Shown here piece by piece: positions 8,777 to 17,498 of a DNA stretch of 64,000 nt (the first letter of the stretch is position 1; each line of letters begins with the position of its first letter). Source of the stretch: Alteriqipengyuania bathyomarina_B (GTDB lineage: Bacteria > Pseudomonadota > Alphaproteobacteria > Sphingomonadales > Sphingomonadaceae); the NCBI RefSeq assembly GCF_038594605.1, contig NZ_JBCFZM010000002.1, forward strand, positions 372,001 to 436,000. Direction: 5' to 3'. A program made the translations under genes and the position numbers. Below the pieces are notes generated by a model, which was not told where the DNA came from, made no database searches, and saw nothing but the letters and a program-made list of their open reading frames with translations.

Positions 8777-10273
8777 ATGACAGCGCTTTCACTCAACCTT
8801 CAGCATAATGCCAAGCCGCTCGACGCGGGCGTCCCGCTCGACGGCCTGCCCGCTCTCGAAGCGGGTCGCACCCTGCCCCAGGCCTTCGCCGATGTGCTGA
8901 ACAAGGCCTCGCCCCCCGGGAACCGGGGCGGCGGGGAGCCAGTCGACCAACCGCCGCATCGCGCCGACAAGCCGGGACTGGCGGTGCCGGTGGCCGACGA
9001 TCCTTCGGCCCCGGCCAAACCCGCCAAGCCGGACCAGCCGGTCCCGGTGTCGGAGCCGGAGGATGCCGATGCGGCAAACGGCAAAGCCTTGCCGTCCGTG
9101 CGCCCCGATGTTGCCGCTTTGAAGCCAGCGGACTGCGAACCCGAACCGATGATCGATGATGGCAAGGGCGGGCCCGGCCCAATCGCCAGCGGCGAGAAAC
9201 CGCAGGCGGTGCCGGTCATGGATCGCGATACGAACACCCCCTCGGACAAGCCGAGCGAAGCCAGCGCGGGTGGGCCAGCCCAGGGCGAGCCGCCAGTCGA
9301 CGCATTCGACTTGCCTGTGCCCCCGGGCGTGGCGCAGCAACTCTCGGCCCCGACATTGCTGCCCGCCATCATCTCGTCAGCCAGAACGGGTGCTGAGACA
9401 GCCACCGGGCAGGCCACACCGCGCATTGCCGCTGCCGAGAGCGAGGCAGCGGCGAGCTTCGCGGGTTTCGTGCGGGGCGGGGGCGCATCCGCGCAGACGG
9501 CGCATGACATGACCGGCGGCGGTTACTCTCGCGGTGGCGAACCCGACGCGGAGCATGCCGCGCGCGCCGCGACCGGCAGAAACGCCGACCCATCCGCCAC
9601 GGCCTCGCAGACAACCGCAGCTGCGCGCGGAGCGCAGGAAGCGTTGCAGACCGGACTCAGCCTGCAGGTGCGCGCCGCCGACCGCCCGATCGCCGCGTCC
9701 GAGGCCAGCCCGCTCACCGCCAGCGCCTTCGGCACCGCCCCATCGCTCGGCGCTGGTGCGCCCACCGCCCTGCTTTCGCCGACCGGGCAGCCCGGTCTCG
9801 CCGGCCAGACCGGGCCCCTGCCGCAGTTTCCCGACCTCTCCGCGATGGTCGACCGGATCGCCGCCGCGCGTGACAGCGCCGGCAGTGCCTCGGCCACCAT
9901 CTCGGTTGCCCACAAGGAGCTGGGCAACCTGTCGCTGACCTTCGAGGCCACGGGCCGCGCGCTCGATGTCGAAGTGGCTGCGCAGGATAGCGATACGCAA
10001 CGCGCCCTCGCCGCCGCCATCGCCGCCGACCGGCCGCAGCTGCGGGGTGCCGAAACCCTCGCGAACACGCAGACCCAGACGCAGAGTCAGGCTGGCCAGT
10101 CGGGCGCATCGACACAGGGCGAACCGGGCGCGCGCCAGTCGGGCGAGGCGGGCGATGGCGGGTCCGATCGCCAGCCCGGCCGGGGCGAGAGCGGTCGCAA
10201 CGGGGACGGGCAACCGCGTGGCGGCACCCATCGCTCCGCCGATCCGAAATCCGAAGGCGGAATTTACGCCTGA
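8777..10273 (+). CDS. fliK: Flagellar hook-length control protein FliK
   Basis: FliK is the secreted molecular ruler that switches export from hook to filament substrates. The product is about 498 residues: long, Pro/Ala/Gly-rich and low complexity, with the C-terminal FliK core recognisable as LGNLSLTFEATGRALDVEV. I prefer the ATG at 8777 over 8765 because a GGGG site precedes it and the candidate promoter would place the transcript start near 8755. The last 80 residues are Gln/Gly/Ser-rich. Middle sequence divergence is normal for FliK. Confidence 0.88.
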   Translation: MTALSLNLQHNAKPLDAGVPLDGLPALEAGRTLPQAFADVLNKASPPGNRGGGEPVDQPPHRADKPGLAVPVADDPSAPAKPAKPDQPVPVSEPEDADAANGKALPSVRPDVAALKPADCEPEPMIDDGKGGPGPIASGEKPQAVPVMDRDTNTPSDKPSEASAGGPAQGEPPVDAFDLPVPPGVAQQLSAPTLLPAIISSARTGAETATGQATPRIAAAESEAAASFAGFVRGGGASAQTAHDMTGGGYSRGGEPDAEHAARAATGRNADPSATASQTTAAARGAQEALQTGLSLQVRAADRPIAASEASPLTASAFGTAPSLGAGAPTALLSPTGQPGLAGQTGPLPQFPDLSAMVDRIAAARDSAGSASATISVAHKELGNLSLTFEATGRALDVEVAAQDSDTQRALAAAIAADRPQLRGAETLANTQTQTQSQAGQSGASTQGEPGARQSGEAGDGGSDRQPGRGESGRNGDGQPRGGTHRSADPKSEGGIYA

Positions 10274-10303
10274 TTAACCATCACGACATACACGGGATTA
10301 ACC

Positions 10304-10882
10304 ATGAGCAAAGACGCTGAAAAAACCGACGATGCGCCCAAGAAAAAGGGCGGTTTCATGAAGTTCATGATCTTCGGCGTCCTCCTGCTGGGAATGGGCG
10401 GCGGCGGCACCTATGCGGCCTTTGCCACCGGCATGATCGGCGGCGGCGAAGAGAAGGAAGACACCGGCCCCCAATACGTCCTCAAGGGCGAGGAAGACCC
10501 CTACGAGGTCAAGGGCGAGAAGGACAAGGCCGTCAAGGTCGTCCACGGCTCGGGCGGCAGCAAGTATCGCACCGCCTATTACGAATTTCGGGAAGACTTC
10601 ACCTCCAACCTCGCAGGTGGCGCGAACCTCGTGCAGATCAGCCTCGCCGCCTCGACCCAGAAGGACGGGCGCGTGCTGATGTGGCTCCACGATCACGAGC
10701 TCGCGATCCGCTCGCGCATTCTCACCGAACTGGCATCGACCGGCATGGCCGATATTGCCAGCGCGGAAGGCAAGACCAAGCTGCAGCAGCGCCTGGCCGA
10801 TGCGATCAACGAAGAACTCGTCGCGCATGAAGGCTTCGGCGGCGTCGACAACGTCTATTTCCGGTCGCTCATCGTCCAATGA
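10304..10882 (+). CDS. fliL: Flagellar basal-body-associated protein FliL
   Basis: An inner-membrane protein that surrounds the stator. The 192-residue product has a short Lys/Asp-rich cytoplasmic N-terminus, a single Gly/Met-rich membrane segment (about 20-45), an acidic linker and a periplasmic stomatin-like domain ending DNVYFRSLIVQ, as in the family. A GGGA site precedes the ATG. The stop overlaps the fliM start. Confidence 0.92.
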   Translation: MSKDAEKTDDAPKKKGGFMKFMIFGVLLLGMGGGGTYAAFATGMIGGGEEKEDTGPQYVLKGEEDPYEVKGEKDKAVKVVHGSGGSKYRTAYYEFREDFTSNLAGGANLVQISLAASTQKDGRVLMWLHDHELAIRSRILTELASTGMADIASAEGKTKLQQRLADAINEELVAHEGFGGVDNVYFRSLIVQ

Positions 10883-11796
10883 TCGAAGGCGCCATCCCCA
10901 CAGGCGAACGTCGCGCCGCGCAGCATTGCGCAGAGCTGCTGTCGAACACGCTCGACGCGGTCGACATCGCGGGCGATTTTGCGCGTTTCGGCACGCGTCT
11001 CGCCCGCGCGCTGCAACCGTCGCTCGCGCGCCTGTTCGATTGCCACAAGCTAGAAACCGAGCTGGTCGAATGCACGTCCTCGCCCGCCGCCAAGCTCGAC
11101 GAGGCGCTGGGCACGCAGATGCACCACGCGCGCTTTGCGCTTCCCGGCAACGGGCTGGGCGTGATGGCGAGCGCGCAGGTTGCCAGCCTGATCGGCGAAT
11201 TCGACCGCATGCTGGGCGGCGACGGAGACGCGCCCGAAGATGCCGAGATACTGCCCGCCTCGGCCAACCGCTTTTCCCGCCAGATCGAGGGCGAACTGCT
11301 GAACGCCTGCATCGAGGCGAGCGGTCGCGGCGACCTTTCTCAAGTCGAGCGCGGCAGCGACCTTGGCGAGATCGTGCCCGCCGCGGTCCGCGCCGTGAAT
11401 AGCCCCGCGGTCCATACCGCGACCATCGCGGTGATCCGCCCGAACGTGCCGCAGCTGATCCTCAAGTTCAGCGTATGCGAGGCGACCTTCGTGCAATTCG
11501 CGGGCGAGACCCCGGTCGGCAAGCCGGTCCGCCGCAGCATCGGCGAAGGCGGTATCGAGAATTCCGCAGTGTCGCAGGTCGAATTGTCGACCACCGCAAC
11601 CCTGGTCGACATGGCGATCCCGCTGCACCGCATCGTCGCGCTGCAGCCCGGCACAATGCTGCCGGTGACGATCCACCGCAGCGTGCCGCTCTCCATCGGC
11701 GAAACGATCATCGCGCACGGCGCGGTCGGCATGCTCGAAGAGCGTGTCGCGCTCGAAATCCATCACACCGCATTTGCGAGGAATATCCCGTCATGA
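10879..11796 (+). CDS. fliM: Flagellar motor switch protein FliM
   Basis: FliM is the middle C-ring component, joining FliG to FliN. The 305-residue product retains the CheC-like central domain (QPSLARLFDCHKLETELVEC; TATIAVIRPNVPQLILKFSV) and a C-terminal SPOA domain. The N-terminus reads MIEGAIPTGERRAAQHCAEL. The LSQxEIDALL peptide, which binds phospho-CheY in the well-studied enterobacterial protein, is not visible. ATGA overlaps join it to fliL and fliN. The assignment is secured by position. Confidence 0.88.
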   Translation: MIEGAIPTGERRAAQHCAELLSNTLDAVDIAGDFARFGTRLARALQPSLARLFDCHKLETELVECTSSPAAKLDEALGTQMHHARFALPGNGLGVMASAQVASLIGEFDRMLGGDGDAPEDAEILPASANRFSRQIEGELLNACIEASGRGDLSQVERGSDLGEIVPAAVRAVNSPAVHTATIAVIRPNVPQLILKFSVCEATFVQFAGETPVGKPVRRSIGEGGIENSAVSQVELSTTATLVDMAIPLHRIVALQPGTMLPVTIHRSVPLSIGETIIAHGAVGMLEERVALEIHHTAFARNIPS

Positions 11797-12140
11797 CCAT
11801 GCCATTCGATGGCTACGGCCTCATCCAGGAAATCGATGTCCGCCTGACGGTGGAACTCGGGCGCAAGAACCTGCCCTTGCGCGAGATCCTGTCGCTGGGC
11901 GAAAACAGCGTGGTCGAGCTCGACCGGCTGACCGACGAGCCGCTGGACATCATGGTCAATGGCCGTCTGATCGCGCGCGGGGAGGTGGTGGCGCAGGGCA
12001 ACCGCTTCGCGATCCGCATCCTCGAACTGATCGGCCCGTCGGGCACCGCTGGCGCTGGCCCGCAGGCCGCCCCGCAGGGTGGCGCCGAAGCGCCGATCGA
12101 AGATCGCCGCGCACCGCCGCCGACGGTGGAGCAGATCTGA
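11793..12140 (+). CDS. fliN: Flagellar motor switch protein FliN
   Basis: The lower C-ring subunit, composed mainly of one SPOA domain. The 115-residue product contains VRLTVELGRKNLPLREILSL and NGRLIARGEVVAQGNRFAIR, both typical. The start ATG at 11793 overlaps the fliM stop. A Pro/Ala-rich tail of about 30 residues follows the domain. Confidence 0.95.
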   Translation: MTMPFDGYGLIQEIDVRLTVELGRKNLPLREILSLGENSVVELDRLTDEPLDIMVNGRLIARGEVVAQGNRFAIRILELIGPSGTAGAGPQAAPQGGAEAPIEDRRAPPPTVEQI

Positions 12141-12451
12141 TGCTGATGTATATCCTCAAGCTGCTGATCCTGCTGCCGCTGATCGGCCTGATGATCTGGG
12201 GCAGCCTGAAGCTGGCCAAGCGCATGCAGGGCCAGCTGGGCGCACCGGGCGGCGGTGGGGAAAAAGCCGTGCGGGTCGTAGAGACCACGATGCTCTCTCC
12301 CACGCTGCGCCTCGCGGTGATCGAGTTTCACGGCAAGGAAATCCTCGTCTCGACCTCCAAGGGCGGGCTGACCCGCCTGGCCGAGGCTCCCGCGCGCGCC
12401 AAACCCGCGGCGAGCGAACCGGCCCTGATCGGACAGGAACAGGCTGCATGA
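12140..12451 (+). CDS. fliO: Flagellar biosynthesis protein FliO
   Basis: A small membrane scaffold protein for assembly of the FliP pore. The 103-residue product begins MLMYILKLLILLPLIGLMIW, a single membrane helix, followed by a basic cytoplasmic domain (RVVETTMLSPTLRLAVIEFH) typical of FliO/CpaB-like proteins. The start overlaps the fliN stop by one base (TGATG), and the stop overlaps fliP (ATGA). Confidence 0.87.
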   Translation: MLMYILKLLILLPLIGLMIWGSLKLAKRMQGQLGAPGGGGEKAVRVVETTMLSPTLRLAVIEFHGKEILVSTSKGGLTRLAEAPARAKPAASEPALIGQEQAA

Positions 12452-13224
12452 TCTCGCGGCTCGTCAGATTGGCGGTCACGCTCGGCGCGCTGGCCTCTTC
12501 CGGTGTCGCCCATGCCGCTGCCGCCGTGCCGACCGACAGCGCCGCCGCCGGCGCGCTCGACCGGGCGTTCGGCGAGCTTGGCGGCGCGGGCGGCGAACCA
12601 TTGAGCCTGTCGCTCCAGCTGCTCCTCATCATGGGGCTGCTGACGATCCTGCCCGCGCTCATCCTGATGATGACCAGCTTCACGCGCATCATCGTGGTGC
12701 TGGCGATCCTGCGCCAGGCGCTCGGCCTGCAGCAATCGCCGCCCAACCAGGTGCTGATCGGGATCGCGCTGTTCCTGTCACTGTTCATCATGGCGCCGAC
12801 ACTCGACCGCGTGAACACCGCCGCGATCGAGCCTTACTCCGCAGGCGAGATCAACGCCGAGGTCGCGATCGAGCGTGCCGGCGGCGAATTCCACGCCTTC
12901 ATGATCCGCCAGACGCGCGAAAACGACCTGCAGATGTTTGCCGACATCGCCGATGCGCCCAAGTTCGCCAGCCCGCAGGACGTGCCGTTCTCGATCCTGC
13001 TGCCGGCCTTCGTCACCAGCGAATTGAAGACCGCGTTCCAGATCGGCTTCATGCTGTTCCTGCCCTTCCTTGTCATCGACCTCGTCGTCTCCTCCGTGCT
13101 CATGAGTCTGGGCATGATGATGATGAGCCCGATGCTCGTCTCGCTCCCCTTCAAGCTGCTCTTGTTCGTCCTGGTGGACGGGTGGTCGCTGCTGATGGGG
13201 TCCCTCGCCTCCAGTTTCGTGTGA
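12448..13224 (+). CDS. fliP: Flagellar export gate protein FliP
   Basis: A core pore protein of the export gate. The start at 12448 gives 258 residues with a cleavable signal peptide ending near GVAHA. The rest holds the family motifs LLTILPALILMMTSFTRIIV and QQSPPNQVLIGIALFLSLFI, and the C-terminal MMMMSPMLVSLPFKLLLFV. The longer frame upstream is a shadow of fliN/fliO. Confidence 0.96.
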   Translation: MISRLVRLAVTLGALASSGVAHAAAAVPTDSAAAGALDRAFGELGGAGGEPLSLSLQLLLIMGLLTILPALILMMTSFTRIIVVLAILRQALGLQQSPPNQVLIGIALFLSLFIMAPTLDRVNTAAIEPYSAGEINAEVAIERAGGEFHAFMIRQTRENDLQMFADIADAPKFASPQDVPFSILLPAFVTSELKTAFQIGFMLFLPFLVIDLVVSSVLMSLGMMMMSPMLVSLPFKLLLFVLVDGWSLLMGSLASSFV

Positions 13225-13233
13225 GCCTGACCG

Positions 13234-13506
13234 ATGGATGAAATGTCTCTCTTGATGTCCATGGCGGACCGCATGTTGTGGACCACCGCGCTGGTGGCCG
13301 CCCCGATCCTGCTCGCCGCGCTGGGCCTCGGCCTCGTGATCGGGCTGATCCAGGCGGCGACCTCGGTCAACGAGCAGACGCTCACCTTCGTACCCAAGCT
13401 GGCGGCGGTTGCCTTCGTGCTGGTCATACTTGGTGCCTCGATGATGGCGCTGGTGACCGATTTCACGCAGGACATCTTCGTCGAGATCGCCCGGATCGGG
13501 CGCTGA
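13234..13506 (+). CDS. fliQ: Flagellar export gate protein FliQ
   Basis: A 90-residue export-gate protein with two membrane helices. The GLVIGLIQAATSVNEQTLTF segment is the family signature. It sits between fliP and fliR with 9- and 10-base gaps. Confidence 0.96.
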   Translation: MDEMSLLMSMADRMLWTTALVAAPILLAALGLGLVIGLIQAATSVNEQTLTFVPKLAAVAFVLVILGASMMALVTDFTQDIFVEIARIGR

Positions 13507-13516
13507 GGGGCGGCAG

Positions 13517-14302
13517 ATGATCGCGCTCGACTTCGGGCTCGGGGGCCTCGAAGGCGAAATCTGGCGCGTCGTCTTCCTGATGACGCGTATCGGCGCCGCG
13601 CTGCTCGCCGCGCCGTTCTTCGGTGCCTCCAACGTGCCCGTGATGGTGCGTGTCTCGTTCACCGGGGCGATGGCGATCTTCATCTCGATCTGGCTGCCCG
13701 ACATCGCGACGCCCCCCGCCCTGCTGACGCTGGAGGGGATGCTGGCACTGGCAGGGGAAGCGGTGATCGGCCTCGCGCTCGGCTTCGTGCTGCAACTCGC
13801 CTTTGCCGCGCCGACCATCGCTGCCGAAGTAATCGGTGGCGGCATGGGTATGAGCATGGCGATGACGAGCGACCCCAATGGCGGCGGCTCGACCACCGCC
13901 TTCGGGCAATATTTCATCATCGTGCTGACGCTGATCTTCCTTGCGACGGGCGCGCATCTGCACTGGATCGCGCTGGTGACCGAAAGTTACCGCGCCTTCC
14001 CGCCCGGCCAGACATGGCTGGGGCCCGAGCGGTTCGAGGCGATCGCCGGCTTCGGTGCCGCCACCTTCGAAACCGCGCTACGCATCGCCCTGCCCGTCAC
14101 GCTGATCCTGTTGCTGGTGCAGATCCTGACCGGCATCCTCAGCCGCTCCGCCCCCTCGCTCAACCTCTTCGCGCTCGGCCTGCCTGCGGGTGTGCTCGCC
14201 GGGATCGCCGCGCTCATCATCAGTGCGCCGCTGATCTACGACCAGTTCACCGATCTGGTCGAGCTGGGACTCAACCAAGCCGAAACCACGGTGACACCAT
14301 GA
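13517..14302 (+). CDS. fliR: Flagellar export gate protein FliR
   Basis: A 261-residue polytopic protein of the export gate with about six membrane helices. GGGMGMSMAMTSDPNGGGST and RSAPSLNLFALGLPAGVL are typical FliR segments. Its stop lies inside the first copy of a 14-bp tandem duplication that separates it from flhB. Confidence 0.95.
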   Translation: MIALDFGLGGLEGEIWRVVFLMTRIGAALLAAPFFGASNVPVMVRVSFTGAMAIFISIWLPDIATPPALLTLEGMLALAGEAVIGLALGFVLQLAFAAPTIAAEVIGGGMGMSMAMTSDPNGGGSTTAFGQYFIIVLTLIFLATGAHLHWIALVTESYRAFPPGQTWLGPERFEAIAGFGAATFETALRIALPVTLILLLVQILTGILSRSAPSLNLFALGLPAGVLAGIAALIISAPLIYDQFTDLVELGLNQAETTVTP

Positions 14303-14318
14303 GCGTGACACCATGAGC
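14291..14318 (+). repeat. 14-bp tandem duplication at fliR/flhB junction
   Basis: GTGACACCATGAGC occurs twice in perfect head-to-tail copies (14291-14304 and 14305-14318). The first copy contains the fliR stop overlapped by an ATG that opens a five-codon ORF (MSVTP, 14299-14316). That ORF's stop in turn overlaps the flhB ATG at 14313. An ancestral single ATGA overlap between fliR and flhB is the simplest reading. Confidence 0.95.
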
Positions 14319-15440
14319 GAAACTGCGGGCGAAAAGACATTCGCACCAACCGAAAAGCGCCTGCGCGATGCCGCCAACAAGGGCGACGTGCTGCGCTCCA
14401 AGGACCTCGGCACGGCGGTGGTCATGCTGGTCGGCGCGGGTTGGCTCGCCTTCGGGGGGCCATGGCTCATGCGCGATATTGCGAGCCTGCTGCGCGAAGC
14501 CTTCCAGTTCGATACGCGCGAGATCGATCATTTCCAGCCCGACGAGCTGATGATGCAGGGGCTGACCGCCAGCCTGCCGCCGATCCTTGCGCTGGCGGTG
14601 CCCGTGATCCTCGTCACGCTCGCCAGCCAGCTTGCCTTCGGCAAGGGGCGCTTTGTGATGAAGAACCTCGAGTTCAAGCACACCCGGATCAACCCGCTGT
14701 CGGGCCTCAAGCGGATGTTCGGACCCAACGGCCTGATCGAGATGGGCAAGGGCCTGCTCAAGATCACGCTGCTCGGCGGGATCGCCGGGCTATGGTGGTA
14801 CTATTCGTGGGAGAGCCTGCTGGGCCTCGGGCGTGGCAATCTCTCGCAGCAGCTTTCGACCGCGTGGAGTTCGGTCATCTCGCTGTTCGTCGCGCTGTGC
14901 GGCGGGCTGCTGGTGATCGCGGCGGTCGACCTGCCGATCCAGTGGGTCCGCCGCAACAAGAAGCTCAAGATGAGCCATCAGGAAATGCGCGACGAAAACA
15001 AGGAGTCCGAAGGCTCGCCCGAAGCCAAGGGCGCACAACGCCAGCGCCAGCGCGATATCGCCGCAGGCTCGGTCGCGGGCGCGATGCGCGAGGCGCAGTT
15101 CGTCATCACCAACCCGACGCATTTTGCGGTCGCGCTGACCTACGACCCCGAGAAAGCGTCCGCGCCCATCGTGCTTGCCAAGGGTCGCGGCGACAAGGCG
15201 CTGGCGATGAAGGAGCTGGCGAACGAATTCGGCCTGCCGACGCTCGAATATCCGCAGCTCGCCCGCTCGGTCTATTTCACCAGCCGCGAACGGCAGATCA
15301 TCTGCGAAGACCTGTACGGCGCGATCGCCTCGGTCCTTGCCTATGTCCTCTCTCTCAAGCGCGGCGAGCTGCCGCCCTTGCCCGCGATCGAGGTGCCTGT
15401 CGCGCTGCGGTTCGATGCCGATGGCCGTCTGCCGAATTAG
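14313..15440 (+). CDS. flhB: Flagellar export switch protein FlhB
   Basis: The export-gate protein that switches substrate specificity by self-cleavage. The 375-residue product has four membrane helices in its first 210 residues and the autocleavage motif NPTH at 267-270 in the cytoplasmic domain. It starts MSETAGEKTFAPTEKRLRDA, with the typical T-E-K/x-R-L-R-D-A motif. FliK (8777) is its expected partner. Confidence 0.97.
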   Translation: MSETAGEKTFAPTEKRLRDAANKGDVLRSKDLGTAVVMLVGAGWLAFGGPWLMRDIASLLREAFQFDTREIDHFQPDELMMQGLTASLPPILALAVPVILVTLASQLAFGKGRFVMKNLEFKHTRINPLSGLKRMFGPNGLIEMGKGLLKITLLGGIAGLWWYYSWESLLGLGRGNLSQQLSTAWSSVISLFVALCGGLLVIAAVDLPIQWVRRNKKLKMSHQEMRDENKESEGSPEAKGAQRQRQRDIAAGSVAGAMREAQFVITNPTHFAVALTYDPEKASAPIVLAKGRGDKALAMKELANEFGLPTLEYPQLARSVYFTSRERQIICEDLYGAIASVLAYVLSLKRGELPPLPAIEVPVALRFDADGRLPN

Positions 15441-15487
15441 CAAATTGTGCCATTAACTCCCGGCCACAAGCGTCGTTCTAAAGTGTG

Positions 15488-16936
15488 ATGGAAACGACCG
15501 CACCCTCTACATCCTCGATCGTCAGCCGGCTTGGCGGCGGCAGCGGCGTCGACATGGTCGCGCTTGCCGAGGATCTCGCCCGCGCCCAGTTCGAAAACCG
15601 CCAGGTGCGGCTCGAAGACAGGTCGGAGGTTCTCGAACAGAAGATTTCTGCTGCTTCGCGGCTGCGCGGGCTCCTGTCGTCCTTCGCCAGCGCGCTGGGA
15701 GACCGCGTGCGGACCGGCGATCTCTCGGCCCAGCCGAATATTGGCAATGCGAGCGTTGCCAAGGTTTCCTCTCCGCTCGGCACGTCGGGCAAGGGCACCT
15801 ATTCGCTCGAAGTCAGCCAGCTCGCGCAATCGCAGACGCTGCTGAGCCCGGACTATGCGGCGGACGAAGGCGTCGGATCGGGCACACTGACCCTGCGCTT
15901 CGGCACGATCAGCGGAACGGCGTTCACCGCGGATCCCGATCAGGGCGCGGTCGATATCGCCATTGCGCCCGATGCCACGCTCGCCGACGTCGCCTCCGCG
16001 ATCAATGCGAAGGGAACGTCGGTCACCGCCTATGTCGCCGACAGCGCGAATGGCAGCCAACTGGTACTCAAGGGTGCACAGGGCGCGCAGAACGGCTTCG
16101 TGATCGAAGCGACCGAGGACAATCCGGGCAACATCATCACCGGCCCGCGTGGCCTTGAGCTGCTGGCCTGGAAGCCGCAGGATGGCGACCCGGCGTTGCT
16201 TACCTCGACCGCGCAGAATGCCGAATACACGCTCGACGGGGTCGATCGCTCCAGTTCGAGCAACAAGATCAACAATGTCGCGCCGGGCCTGTCGCTTGAG
16301 CTGACCGGCACCACCGCCCCCGGCGCGCCGACCACGATCGGCTTTGGCAGCCCCAAGAATGCCGTGACCTCCGCGATGACCGATATTGTCGGCGCGCTGA
16401 ACGAAATTGCCAACGAACTCAACGCGGCGACCGATGCGATGACCGGAGAGCTGGCCCGCGACTATGGCGCGCGTGCCCTGCGCAGCGAATTCTCGTCGTT
16501 GGGCACCAAGGTCATCATGCCCAACGCACCCGAAGGCGCACCCAGGACGCTTGCGGAGATCGGCCTCGCGATCGAGCGGAACGGCACCTTCCGCCTCGAC
16601 ACCGCCCGGCTGGACAAGGCGCTGACCGAAACGCCCGATGCGGTCGCGGCCATGTTCACCTCGGGCATCAACGGCGTGTTTTCGACGATCGACCGGATCG
16701 CCCGGCACAACGCCATCGCCACCGATCCCGGATCGCTGGCAGGCTCCGTCGCGCGCTACACCTCGCAGTCGGAACAGATCGGCGACGATCTGGCAGAGCT
16801 GGCGGAAAAGCAGGAGGCGCTGCGCGCGCAGATGGTCGCCCGCTTCTCGCAGTCCGATGCGCGCGTTTCTGCCTCGCAATCGACACTCAGCTTCCTGCAG
16901 TCGCAGATCGAAGCCTGGAATTCGCAGCGGAACTGA
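15488..16936 (+). CDS. fliD: Flagellar filament cap protein FliD
   Basis: The cap at the filament tip that guides flagellin assembly. The 482-residue product begins with SIVSRLGGGSGVDMVALAED, matching the GTGIDxxxxVxxL type of N-terminal motif. It carries FliD N- and C-terminal coiled-coil regions (final LSFLQSQIEAWNSQRN). The ATG at 15488 is preferred to the GTG one codon earlier. The 44-base gap after flhB has no obvious promoter, and fliS follows after 2 bases. Confidence 0.93.
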   Translation: METTAPSTSSIVSRLGGGSGVDMVALAEDLARAQFENRQVRLEDRSEVLEQKISAASRLRGLLSSFASALGDRVRTGDLSAQPNIGNASVAKVSSPLGTSGKGTYSLEVSQLAQSQTLLSPDYAADEGVGSGTLTLRFGTISGTAFTADPDQGAVDIAIAPDATLADVASAINAKGTSVTAYVADSANGSQLVLKGAQGAQNGFVIEATEDNPGNIITGPRGLELLAWKPQDGDPALLTSTAQNAEYTLDGVDRSSSSNKINNVAPGLSLELTGTTAPGAPTTIGFGSPKNAVTSAMTDIVGALNEIANELNAATDAMTGELARDYGARALRSEFSSLGTKVIMPNAPEGAPRTLAEIGLAIERNGTFRLDTARLDKALTETPDAVAAMFTSGINGVFSTIDRIARHNAIATDPGSLAGSVARYTSQSEQIGDDLAELAEKQEALRAQMVARFSQSDARVSASQSTLSFLQSQIEAWNSQRN

Positions 16937-16938
16937 TC

Positions 16939-17331
16939 ATGCTTGCATCCACCGAACCGCGCGATGCCTATCGCCAGAGCAATTTCGACGCCCGCGTGAA
17001 GGGTGGCACCGCCCAGGACATCGTCGTCTATTGTCTCGACGAACTTTCGATTACGCTGGGCCAGCTGCTGCAAGCCGAAATGCGCGGCAACCGCGCCGGT
17101 CGCAGCAATGCGATCACCCGCGGCATCGCGATCCTGACCGCGCTGGAGATGGGCGTCGACCGCGAAACCGAGATGGCCGAAAGCCTCGTGAATTTCTACG
17201 AGGGTGCCCGCCGCCTGCTGCTGGGCTCGGTTGCCCAGACCCAGGTCGAGGCGATCAAGAGCCTGCGCGCCGATGTGATCGAGATCATGGAAGCGCTCAA
17301 GCTCGTGCGCAGCGCCCCCCCTTCCGCCTGA
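16939..17331 (+). CDS. fliS: Flagellin export chaperone FliS
   Basis: A helical cytoplasmic chaperone that binds the C-terminus of flagellin before export. The 130-residue product contains family elements: the start DAYRQSNFDARV, a helix with ITRGIAILTALEMGVD, and NFYEGARRLLL. It lies two bases after fliD, as usual. Confidence 0.93.
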   Translation: MLASTEPRDAYRQSNFDARVKGGTAQDIVVYCLDELSITLGQLLQAEMRGNRAGRSNAITRGIAILTALEMGVDRETEMAESLVNFYEGARRLLLGSVAQTQVEAIKSLRADVIEIMEALKLVRSAPPSA

Positions 17332-17391
17332 CGTCGCCGCGCCGCTCGCCGGAAAAAAGACGGGCTCTTACCCGCAATCCGGATTGACATA

Positions 17392-17409
17392 TCCCGCCCC
17401 CGTGCGGGA
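17392..17409 (+). terminator. Hairpin after fliS
   Basis: A 6-bp perfect stem, TCCCGC/GCGGGA with a six-base loop, lies 60 bases past the fliS stop. There is no T tract, so termination is only possible, not demonstrated. Confidence 0.35.
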
Positions 17410-17498
17410 CACTGGCAGACGCAACGAATTGAACCTATTGGGTTTCAGACTTTGCCGGCGGGTTGAACCTCGCGGCACGGGGCGTTGTTGGGGGGTAC

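Noticed and set aside
17384..17412. TTGACA box before the LuxR-type gene
   Set aside because: No -10-like hexamer at 16-18 bases; a hairpin occupies the spacer.
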